Shown piece after piece: positions 9,801 to 15,441 of a DNA stretch of 64,000 nucleotides. The notes under the pieces were generated by a model. That model saw only the letters and a list, made by a program, of their open reading frames with translations, searched no databases and had not been told where the DNA came from. The DNA is taken from NCBI GenBank assembly GCA_016282745.1, contig JAEELL010000034.1, positions 1 through 64,000 of the forward strand, written 5' to 3'. This stretch comes from Lachnospiraceae bacterium (GTDB lineage: Bacteria; Bacillota; Clostridia; Lachnospirales; Lachnospiraceae). The number at the start of each line of letters is the position of its first letter. Position 1 is the first letter of the stretch. The position numbers and the translations under genes were made by a program.

Positions 9801-10154
9801 ATATTCTTCATCATCCAATGAAATTGAAATATCATAGGCTGCTAATGCATCATAGTTCTTTGTAACATCAACTGCCTCTGCAATTGCTCCCTGAGGAATT
9901 GTCCCCCTAAGTCTAATCAACTGTGGATTTTCTTCACCGTTTGGATACAAAGTGATTTGCTCCATCTCGATATCCTGACCCAATTCTGCCTCTGCCAACA
10001 AAGAAAATGGAACACTGACAACCGAAATACTAACAATACATATGATACATATCATTCTTTTTAGTATTTCCAAACGATGCCTTTTTTCAATAATATGCAA
10101 AAAGGAGAGTCGGCAATAATCTGCGACAACTCTTAGTATTCCAGCACATCGCAT
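3888..10154 (-). CDS. Giant pilus tip/adhesin protein with fibro-slime and Cna_B/Spy0128-like domains
   Basis: 2088 residues. It has a long-headed signal peptide (hydrophobic core about residues 34-53) and two tandem copies of one ~110-residue module (about 62-175 and 204-315, sharing AEAVDVTK and DALAAYDI). A long beta-rich region follows, then a fibro-slime/PA14-like domain near 1050-1090 (FEFTGDDDFWFYVD, LDLGGTHS). Several Cna_B/SpaA-type isopeptide domains occupy roughly 1350-1900 and a Spy0128-like domain about 1920-2050. The C-terminus is a cell-wall sorting signal: IVATG, a hydrophobic helix, then RRKRKRLWD. IVATG departs from LPXTG but is close to the neighbour's IPTG. ATG at 10154 follows AAAGGAGG. 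As the last and largest gene of the pilus operon it probably forms the tip adhesin. The ligand is unknown. Confidence 0.8.
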   Translation of the reverse strand: MRCAGILRVVADYCRLSFLHIIEKRHRLEILKRMICIICIVSISVVSVPFSLLAEAELGQDIEMEQITLYPNGEENPQLIRLRGTIPQGAIAEAVDVTKNYDALAAYDISISLDDEEYEFDEEDTVSVEINNPLFSDCNKIELWNIFDDGERRKINDVSVENGIVRFDTNRLGVYAVVEKKNIDDSSSMPSETEQNNYLQKQSLEVYPNGKKSGQIIKLDGMIPEGACAEAVDVTKELDALAAYDITITDGEEEYQPGTQNPIYVEISNPKIKEKNTLELWHVRDSGEREKISDFILEDGKIGFYATGFSVYEIVEVPIEFSYDIVTSDDELTSVKGSNTGFVLYYGNSKKYITSNVLVNGSNSVLEETSNFSLAAVWYFEKSGSALNMYTYVDGQKKYLHTKSGNNIELSDSADLLDIYEVEGADPQSFFFKQKNANKWIQHSGSGGGIRYYTDNKNTVNSSIFIQYADVTASPSAEEQLDGKTYGLFHYTTGATKGNAFMADGNSHSLIKLIITAQGNNRVMYVDENNEIDRWTFTYDPEDGRFFVSSVSESETKYLFADSTGISTVTAQENASKFDVKIIGESCIQLKTNGVYIAFHPKTEEDGGGVFEVTEDGTNPSTWLYRLDRAQLDDSDLITFSADRVSVSDIKNGQEVIVYMRIWNENELRYDMYAVDHDGSLYPCYASGGKILWLGDGTDSMEWKFIEYVDEVTKEPNYYYELYNPYSEKYLAPQLNGNQVLSDDTIGINMPGRRNGEFYSQIMAWDNSKYAYIGFRPNAEKTALEPCAESVSLPFYFATREELNLSDRLHQVPTVDNNEHGIKMRIVDFGLREGKAYGSSDGADVTWDYLGGSASIDKLTRGLLSPYLKENGYPDATRADAAHKDFAKAFENAMPVNHLFLDKVHESSGYFEFDSCQNFATLKKTNEDGTVSFNTKENGETDFILYRELGTHDRSKTSYSLKHGEFFPFDTILPGVYSQNNPQNLYSSLTSPSDGTMGVLSDDDPRKYEKLHLIQTEAPKEANYYFGLEMESSFVQTPSGLDAWGHDIIFEFTGDDDFWFYVDNNLVLDLGGTHSAVMGTINFRTGDIYYDKAGAKVHGTLEHTTLRQVFEDNYRTIHPGATDEEVNEYMSEYFAEGENIFKDYSTHTMKVFYMERGGNASNLNMRFNIAAVKPGHVVVSKSVSGDGAELIDTDFVEYPFQIYYTLPEGENGGPGEEHLLGNDDDYIAVTYQNSNQPATFVRKYRPPGFTEEEAYSNIYFINPSKSAEIAFPDDTITYRIVECAVDSTVYGTVTINGENVPAERIEVKGDLRSYSSELGSAEKRPNITFDNYVNKDVIKDLYITKKLLDENNNEVTDDSATFNFRLYLSSFDVRADDMQLANMHKYYVLSPNKKMCRFDSTSGKFTETYVPYTHENVEKLKEGTLPGFTVDDLTFTTSGFGAISGIPAGYTICVPGLPVGTIFKVTEDTKVGYGLDGFERVMGSKINDDYTVEDIPSYWEYEGNPINVGKVRAEENPQLEVHNKKGYGLNVKKQWSDIDLTVGHAPIYTAVYVDGELLADSVKQIKSPATTAYYFWTTLKAKDDGTERTNLDDYVVKEVTISNTSPEVLEDGTVTNYGTVTPIEDGTSINVAATRTAAATPEGETPQKTYDYVVTTNQGTVDGTTRTDIISNIRNGGIALRLFKWDSDVKLKGGKFKLTDSTGKVIGEYTSGSDGLITMMYNFSYNEPYTLQQSTAPKGFVGIQKILKFVVNDDDTVSLYYEDGHTQWGNNDAADSNWANTKSGQNGITAFVDVYNKPFNFKIEKMDGEDNSIMLEEAHFALYKQANTSISGYVKNKNPMTGFEDMVTQNGVVDVCGGNSNRVINPGEKGSVYFLTETRAPFNYAKLDEDIIFRVSPIGVPSLISDSYNGSLVETEDSYIYTLSVPNVKELTNVETLTIEKKVAGTGANMDTEFTFTVSINGAGDGEGFVWAKNGVEQPLMSRTGGVFTMKHKDRVDIALPPGVSITVTDDPGEYTSGFKLGEGPEEETDTKTFVLAESTKLLVTNTLDAIVATGITNKVIAVVAGFITTTVIVATLIYRRKRKRLWD

Positions 10155-10192
10155 AAACCAACCCCTCCTTTCATAGTCATTTTTATTTACAT

Positions 10193-10846
10193 TTATTCAT
10201 TTGTTTTATTTGTATTTCTATAATAGGCTACTGACAAAGCAAACAAACATGCCGACGAGAGCATACACACTATCAGATATATCTCCAACTGACTATTATC
10301 GCCTGTTTTTGGTTTTGAGCCTGACTCTTCATTACTATATGTTCTTTCTTCACCTGGGTCATCCGTTTCATTATCCTTCTTGGAAACAGTTGTCTCCACA
10401 TCATCATTAGGTGGAGCTAAAATATTTTTAAAAGAAACTGAAACTTTGTGTTTAGCATCATTAGATTCGTATTTTTTATCGCTATCAGTTCTGTATATTA
10501 TAGTTGTGACAAATAACTTTCCATTATCATCCCTGACATAACATTTTACACTGTAAACCGTAGAATCATAAATAATGTTACGTTTATCAGGAATCGTCTT
10601 AATGGTATAAGTGTAATCACCGATTTCATCAAATGCTATATGAAACGCCCCGCTATTTCCATCTTCTAGCGTAATATTTGATTTTTCAGGGAGTGGGCTA
10701 TTCACTTCAGGTGTAATTTCTACTGTACCACCGCCTACGATGTCCACCCAAATATCAACATTTACTGGTTCATATGCAGCAACCGGAAATGCGTATGCCA
10801 CTAAATTAATAACCAGTAAAAAGTAAAATATAAGTATCTTCTTCAT
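10193..10846 (-). CDS. FctB-like minor (basal) pilin
   Basis: About 217 residues. The signal peptide begins MKKILIFYFLL. One Spy0128/FctA-like beta domain follows (TLEDGNSGAFHIAFDEIGDYTYTI is shared with that fold), then a Ser/Glu-rich linker and a sorting signal KPKTG, hydrophobic helix, polar tail. The proline-rich or acidic spacer plus a near-LPXTG motif is typical of the anchor subunit that ties a pilus to peptidoglycan. I start it at 10846, where AAAGGGA precedes the ATG; nine more in-frame codons upstream have no ribosome site. It sits between the sortase and the tip gene in a tightly spaced operon. Confidence 0.75.
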   Translation of the reverse strand: MKKILIFYFLLVINLVAYAFPVAAYEPVNVDIWVDIVGGGTVEITPEVNSPLPEKSNITLEDGNSGAFHIAFDEIGDYTYTIKTIPDKRNIIYDSTVYSVKCYVRDDNGKLFVTTIIYRTDSDKKYESNDAKHKVSVSFKNILAPPNDDVETTVSKKDNETDDPGEERTYSNEESGSKPKTGDNSQLEIYLIVCMLSSACLFALSVAYYRNTNKTNE

Positions 10847-10865
10847 CGTTATCCCTTTATGTTTT

Positions 10866-11573
10866 CTACTCATTCAAAACGCCTACTACAACCATTCGCT
10901 CATTATTTTCTGCCGACTGACATGTCGAAAGAGCTATCAGATGTGCAGCACCATCTTTTGGTTGCTGAAATATTGCTGCATTATTTTCTAAATATTTTAA
11001 AAGCTTACTATTGCTTGAATTTGCTAAATCAAAAACAACTTTTTCTGTTGCCTGCACCTTTACGGCCGCAAAAAAAGTAATATTATATTTTCTGCCCTCT
11101 ACAGTGATAAGAGAGCCTATCTTGTGTGCATCAAAATAATCAGGCTTGATATATTCATCAAGCGCACCAAACATAGCACCATAATCCATATGGTGCCCAT
11201 AAAGTAGTGAATAGTCATCTTCAAATCTGCCGTCACATCGGCTATCCAAAAAAATACTTCCTGAAAGAGAGTATGCACCATATGGGTCTTTATTTAGATA
11301 CTCCGAGTTATCCTTTCCCTGCATAACGGGATAATCAATTGTTGTATTATCTACAGAAATCCATGCCACTGCATCTTTTGAGAGTTCTCGGAGTATTTCC
11401 GCATCCTCAACTCCCTGTGGCTTATACTTTAGAGTACTGTTATCATTGGCGTTATAATACACCATAATTGCGTCATACATTGCATATAAACAAATAAAAA
11501 AGAAAAGAAGAGATACTAAAATCACAATACGATCAATGCTATTATCAATGAATCTTATTGTCTTGCGAAGCAT
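10866..11573 (-). CDS. Class B sortase, pilus-associated (second copy)
   Basis: About 235 residues with an N-terminal membrane anchor (residues 10-35) followed by a sortase B domain. The segment TIDYPVMQGKDNSEYL is typical of class B. The catalytic His is in LLYGHHMDYGAMFG, the Cys in LSTCQSAENN and the Arg in ERMVVVGVL. It cleaves sorting signals and links pilins through isopeptide bonds. The start at 11573 follows a GGGGAG site; a longer frame to 11603 would overlap the fctA-like stop codon. Its place directly after the shaft pilin matches the srtC2/srtB position in streptococcal FCT loci, where a class B enzyme polymerises FctA. Confidence 0.88.
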   Translation of the reverse strand: MLRKTIRFIDNSIDRIVILVSLLFFFICLYAMYDAIMVYYNANDNSTLKYKPQGVEDAEILRELSKDAVAWISVDNTTIDYPVMQGKDNSEYLNKDPYGAYSLSGSIFLDSRCDGRFEDDYSLLYGHHMDYGAMFGALDEYIKPDYFDAHKIGSLITVEGRKYNITFFAAVKVQATEKVVFDLANSSNSKLLKYLENNAAIFQQPKDGAAHLIALSTCQSAENNERMVVVGVLNE

Positions 11574-11602
11574 TGTATCTCCCCTTTCTTTTTTATTTCT
11601 CA

Positions 11603-12718
11603 TTAATAAACTTCTCTTCTACGTTTAGCCATCACAAATACAATGATTGCTCCAAAAAGGAAAATACCTACTGTAAATGGTGCAATTGTCAATAACACAC
11701 CTGTTGGAATAATACCCTCACGAGTATTAGTAAATGCAACTGAATGATCGGAATTTGCCAATGTTATAGCACCTGAATTGTTAGTGCCTACTACTGCACC
11801 TCCGTCAACTTTATGTGAAGGTGTGTAATCCTGAGCATCCTCAGATACAGTACATACAGCATCTTTGTTAAGATTCAAAATCTTGAATGAACTCTGATTT
11901 GTAAGATCGTATGTAGCAGAAAATGTTCCGTCTGTTCCGATTGTTATTGCTGTAGGATTACCTGTTACATCAGTTGCCTCGATTGGGTAAGTACCCGGAA
12001 TTGCATTGGTAACGCTGAGTGTGAATGTAAATCGTTTATTCTTATCACCCTGATTACCTGTTATTGTTTTGCTGAAATCAAAATCATACTGAGTTACTGT
12101 ATTTGTATAACCGCTACTTTTTACTCCCGGTTCAGATGTGTACTGTCCATCAGTTCCGATTGTAGTTGCTGAATTTCTAAGAACATAACTCTGAACAGCA
12201 AGGGCATTTGTACTAGGATCAGCCACAACAAATACATCTAAGTAACGTGCTGTTGCATCATATGTAATACCCGGTTTTGCACCGTCCGCCTCATTGATTA
12301 CATATCTGTAAACACCAGGCTTTGTAAAAGAATCATTAGGGAATGTAACCTGTACACTCTTTTGAGCGTATTTCTTTCCTGCTGTTGGTGCTGTTGGATC
12401 TGCATCAGATGGTAAACCTGCAATCGCACTGGCAGTATCTGCATTTGAAAAAGCTGCATCACCAATAGAGCCACCTTTTTCACTAGCGAGAATCTCGATT
12501 GTTGAAGCCGTTGCTGCAACCGGTGTACCTCTTGTAATTGTGTAATTAAAAGTAACATCCGGAATGTTTGCATCATCTTCTACAACCAAATTCTTAGTGA
12601 TTGTTGTAGTGCCCCCAATAGGTGTGTACGTTGTTGCTGCAAAAGTTGTGATAGTGCCTAAGCCCATAAGCATTACACACATCATAAGAAATGCCATAAT
12701 TTTTGAAAATCTCTTCAT
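11603..12718 (-). CDS. FctA-like major (shaft) pilin
   Basis: 371 residues. A signal peptide (about 1-28, ending TTFAA) is followed by two Spy0128-type beta domains (about 30-190 and 195-330). The Glu-containing strands YRYVINEADG and TVSEDAQDY are where intramolecular isopeptide bonds normally form. The sorting signal is IIPTG at about 336, a hydrophobic helix and KRRREVY. IPTG closely resembles the (E/Q)VPTG motif of S. pyogenes FctA, which is handled by a class B sortase. AAGGAGG precedes the ATG. Gene order SipA-like, FctA-like, sortase, FctB-like reproduces the streptococcal FCT arrangement. It is likely the polymerised backbone. Confidence 0.86.
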   Translation of the reverse strand: MKRFSKIMAFLMMCVMLMGLGTITTFAATTYTPIGGTTTITKNLVVEDDANIPDVTFNYTITRGTPVAATASTIEILASEKGGSIGDAAFSNADTASAIAGLPSDADPTAPTAGKKYAQKSVQVTFPNDSFTKPGVYRYVINEADGAKPGITYDATARYLDVFVVADPSTNALAVQSYVLRNSATTIGTDGQYTSEPGVKSSGYTNTVTQYDFDFSKTITGNQGDKNKRFTFTLSVTNAIPGTYPIEATDVTGNPTAITIGTDGTFSATYDLTNQSSFKILNLNKDAVCTVSEDAQDYTPSHKVDGGAVVGTNNSGAITLANSDHSVAFTNTREGIIPTGVLLTIAPFTVGIFLFGAIIVFVMAKRRREVY

Positions 12719-12779
12719 ACTTATTTCCTCCTTTTTTTGAGAAGATTATTCTATGCAAAATTATTGCAAACAAAATTAG

Positions 12780-13385
12780 TTAAAAACCTCTTCGCCTCAT
12801 AGTGAAGAGTAACGGACCCCTAAGATCCTCTTTGTTAACCGCTCCAAAACTGCGGCTGTCATTCTTATCCTCACGAAAATCGTTGAGAATAAAAACTTTT
12901 CCTGAAGGCACCGTATAAGGATATTCAATAGAAGTACCTTCTGCCTTGTAGGTAGGATAAAAAACTTCCTCTGCCGGAGATACTCCATTCACTGTCAATT
13001 CTCCCTTATCTGAGATATCAACTACACTGCCCTCCATAGCAATCACCCTGCCAATATTAGTCTTACCATTATGTTTGTATAGAACAGCTGCGTTGATATA
13101 TGGTTGTTGGATTCGGAAGCTGAATATCAAATCTCCATCTCTCAATGCAGGATACATATTGTTGCCATAATGGAGATGAACTCCAAGTACAATCGTAAAC
13201 AAACCCCAAACAGCAGAAACAATAACAACTATTTTGATTAGTAAACCTATCAAAAGCTGTTTTGTAGTCTTTGTTTGGGGACGCTTTGTATTATTATTTT
13301 GAATAATTTTATCCTCAGGCGCTCCAAAATCAGTATCATTCTTGATACTTTCAGTTATTTTCTCATCAAGTATCTCTTTATCCAA
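12780..13385 (-). CDS. SipA-like pilus chaperone (catalytically dead signal peptidase I homologue)
   Basis: 201 residues with a cytoplasmic N-terminus, one membrane helix (about 43-68) and a signal-peptidase-I fold. In active enzymes Ser precedes Met in the SMxP box; here the motif is GNNMYPAL with Asn76. The general-base Lys before RVI is Gly112 (NIGRVIAMEG). Both dyad residues are therefore missing. The family member SipA of S. pyogenes FCT pili likewise lacks the dyad and acts as a pilus-assembly factor, which the neighbouring pilin and sortase genes support. The start is a TTG at 13385 behind AAAGGTGG. A promoter-like sequence lies in the 108-base gap upstream. Confidence 0.85.
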   Translation of the reverse strand: MDKEILDEKITESIKNDTDFGAPEDKIIQNNNTKRPQTKTTKQLLIGLLIKIVVIVSAVWGLFTIVLGVHLHYGNNMYPALRDGDLIFSFRIQQPYINAAVLYKHNGKTNIGRVIAMEGSVVDISDKGELTVNGVSPAEEVFYPTYKAEGTSIEYPYTVPSGKVFILNDFREDKNDSRSFGAVNKEDLRGPLLFTMRRRGF

Positions 13386-13428
13386 TTAATGTACCACCTT
13401 TAAAAAATTGTCACTTTATCTAATTACT

Positions 13429-13480
13429 ATTTTATCACTATATTTGTAATTATCAACTTTTTAATAAAATTTATCACTTT
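13429..13480 (-). promoter_or_regulatory. Candidate promoter of sipA-fctA with ATAGTGATAA motif
   Basis: On the minus strand TTGATA (13456-13451) and TAAAAT (13434-13429) are 16 bases apart. The decamer ATAGTGATAA, the exact complement of the repeat unit at 1681-1760, overlaps the -10 (13441-13432), and a second AAGTGATAA lies at 13471. This would allow pilin expression independent of the first sortase gene. Confidence 0.4.
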
Positions 13481-13493
13481 TTTTCTTTCACAT

Positions 13494-14300
13494 TCACGCA
13501 ATACGGTATGCCGCTACTACGAATCTTCCTTCTTCTGTGTGATATGAACAAGTAGACAACAACATAATCTGCTGTGGATATTGTGGAGAATCATTTAAAG
13601 CAATAAGAGACATATTTCTATATTTTTCAAGTGCTTCATCATATTTTTCTTTTCCTAACTGTCCAACAGAACGATAATATTCAAATTCATCACCAGGTTC
13701 TTTTTCTATTTTTGTTTTGAAAGCAGCGAATACACGATATACTCTTTTTCCTTCCGGCGTCTGAAATACAATATCTCTATGCTTTTCTGCAAAATAATAA
13801 TCGCGATAGTTATCCAAAGTTCCAAACATTGTATCCGCACTCATATTATGCCCATATACAATAAACACTTCTGAATTATCATCACACTTTTCTCCTATAA
13901 ACAGTGAACCTGAGTATGAATAGTTTTTATTAAAATCGCGGTGCAAATAATATTCCGGGTCCTTATCTTTCGATTTCATAACCGGATAATCAATTACCGT
14001 GTCCTCAATAGTCATCCAGCCTGCAAAATCACTATTTTTTTTGTACAAGCTAATTATGCCATCATCTGCTTTATTCTCAGTACCCTCTTTGTATTTTTTT
14101 ATTATATCATTAGCCTTTTCATCTTTTATTCCTGATTCTTTTTTCAGCTTTTCAAAATTGCGTGAAGCAAAATGTTGCGGAATATATATTTCAAGAGCCT
14201 TGTATCCTGAATATAACAAGACCCCGATAAATAAAACAGCAAAGACGCTGATTGTAATATTTTTGATTTTTATATTCTTTTTCGTGTCTATCACACTCAT
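13494..14300 (-). CDS. Class B sortase (first gene of pilus operon)
   Basis: 268 residues. There is one N-terminal membrane helix (about 14-35), a charged linker, then a sortase B domain: DTVIDYPVMKSKDKDPEYYL, catalytic His in FIVYGHNMSADTMFG, Cys in LLSTCSYHTEEG and Arg in GRFVVAAYR. It differs clearly from the second sortase at 10866, so the two probably divide labour, for example polymerisation versus wall anchoring or tip addition. The ATG at 14300 follows GAGGT at a longish spacing. A degraded recombinase lies directly upstream on the other strand, so the operon's left border coincides with an insertion scar. Confidence 0.88.
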   Translation of the reverse strand: MSVIDTKKNIKIKNITISVFAVLFIGVLLYSGYKALEIYIPQHFASRNFEKLKKESGIKDEKANDIIKKYKEGTENKADDGIISLYKKNSDFAGWMTIEDTVIDYPVMKSKDKDPEYYLHRDFNKNYSYSGSLFIGEKCDDNSEVFIVYGHNMSADTMFGTLDNYRDYYFAEKHRDIVFQTPEGKRVYRVFAAFKTKIEKEPGDEFEYYRSVGQLGKEKYDEALEKYRNMSLIALNDSPQYPQQIMLLSTCSYHTEEGRFVVAAYRIA

Positions 14301-14580
14301 CTATCTTCTACCTCACTGCAAATCACTATTGAACAAAATCACTGCGCGATGGCCTGCCAAGGCTGTGGCGCAGTTTTACTTTATCCAAAAAGCAGTGGAA
14401 ACATCTTTCAAAATTCGGTATAGTTTAGTCACCACAACAAAACAACTGAACCAAGAAAGTCCCACTGCCTATTAAAAGAATAACATTTCCTGGTGTCAGA
14501 TTCAATCGTAATTATGATGCCAACGCACCTCCTGGCAGGTAGTTGTTTCTATTAACACTACACATATAGGAGGTTTTTCA

Positions 14581-14845
14581 ATGTACAAAGATATTTATGA
14601 GTCCATCCGCTTTGCTGCGGAAAAACGTAACCTGCGGGAACGAACCATTCAGCTCTATTGCAACAATGTTGGGTATTTCCTGCGCCATATAAATAAACCG
14701 TGTGTCAGAGGTAATACATCTTCACTACGATGATATTTCTCGCACCAACATGACCATCCACGTCCGTGAATCCAAAGGCAGAATTGACAGATATACTATA
14801 CTCTCAAAAAAGAATCTTGACTTACTCAGAAAAAATATAAACTAA
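14581..14845 (+). pseudogene. Tyrosine recombinase/integrase remnant
   Basis: AGGAGG and an ATG at 14581 open a frame reading MYKDIYESIRFAAEKRNLRE and on to YFLRHINKP, a typical SAM-like core-binding domain. It stops after 50 codons. From about 14709 a different frame reads EVIHLHYDDISRTNMTIHVR then YTILSKKNLDLL, the start of an integrase catalytic domain, ending at TAA 14843-14845. The region between, including the first catalytic Arg, is deleted, and the rest of the catalytic domain (HxxR, Tyr) is absent. This is a dead fragment. It marks past mobile-element activity between the pilus locus and the NRPS/NHLP block. The 240 bases before it hold no gene that I can see. Confidence 0.75.
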
Positions 14846-15366
14846 TTATAATACCTCTGTAATTCTTTAACCAGATCAATGGCATTTTTATATTTCTCTT
14901 CCGATTTTTCCGAAATTGCCTTCATTATTATTTTCGCAAATAAAATATCATGTAATCCACTTTTCGCAATTTCTCCATTTAATAGCAAAACACAATAACT
15001 AAGAAATCTCTTGTCATCTTGCTCTATCACTTTTAATTCCACTTTAGGTATTCCTTCTCCCGGTTCAGGTAAATACGTAATCAAATAAATAAAACTCATT
15101 CCCCATGCATAACAGTCTATTGAGGTATTAAGCTTCTTCTTTGAAAAAAGATTCAGTCTCCTAAATAATGTTGAACCTTCAACATGCCTTTCATTTTGAT
15201 TTTCTATCGGCCTAACACTATTTAAATCTCCTAAAATATAATTTCCCTCGCCATCATTCAAAAAATTGTCCGGGCGAACATCATGATGAATATATCCCAT
15301 TGAATGTATCACGCTGCATCCAGCTATCAAAAGCTTTCTGCTTATCTGAACATCCTTCCAATACAT
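14842..15366 (-). pseudogene. Protein kinase, N-lobe deleted
   Basis: 174 residues covering only the C-lobe of a Ser/Thr-type kinase. The catalytic loop is HHDVRPDNFL (His28, Asp29, Asn34), the metal motif is GDLNS where DFG is usual, and SIDCYAWGM matches the helix F region. There is no glycine loop and no ATP-binding Lys. An ATG at 15387 preceded by AAAGGA opens the same frame but meets TAG at its fourth codon, so the original start seems retained and joined to the C-lobe by a deletion. It follows the NHLM exporter by 75 bases and was probably the last gene of that operon. It is likely inactive. Confidence 0.65.
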
Positions 15367-15441
15367 AAAATTCTTCTATTCATTCATATTATTCCTTTTC
15401 TATAAAATATCTCATTAGGTTCGATTGACATTAACTGAATT

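Noticed and set aside
3888..10154. Two separate genes fused by misassembly
   Set aside because: Signal peptide, ordered Ig-like domains and one sorting signal form a coherent single adhesin; no internal ribosome site with a plausible second start was seen.
12780..13385. Active signal peptidase I
   Set aside because: Both catalytic positions are replaced (Asn76, Gly112) and the pilus context points to SipA-type function.
14842..15366. Class III/IV lanthipeptide synthetase kinase domain
   Set aside because: No LanC-like or lyase domain and no room for one; the fragment is a plain Ser/Thr kinase C-lobe.
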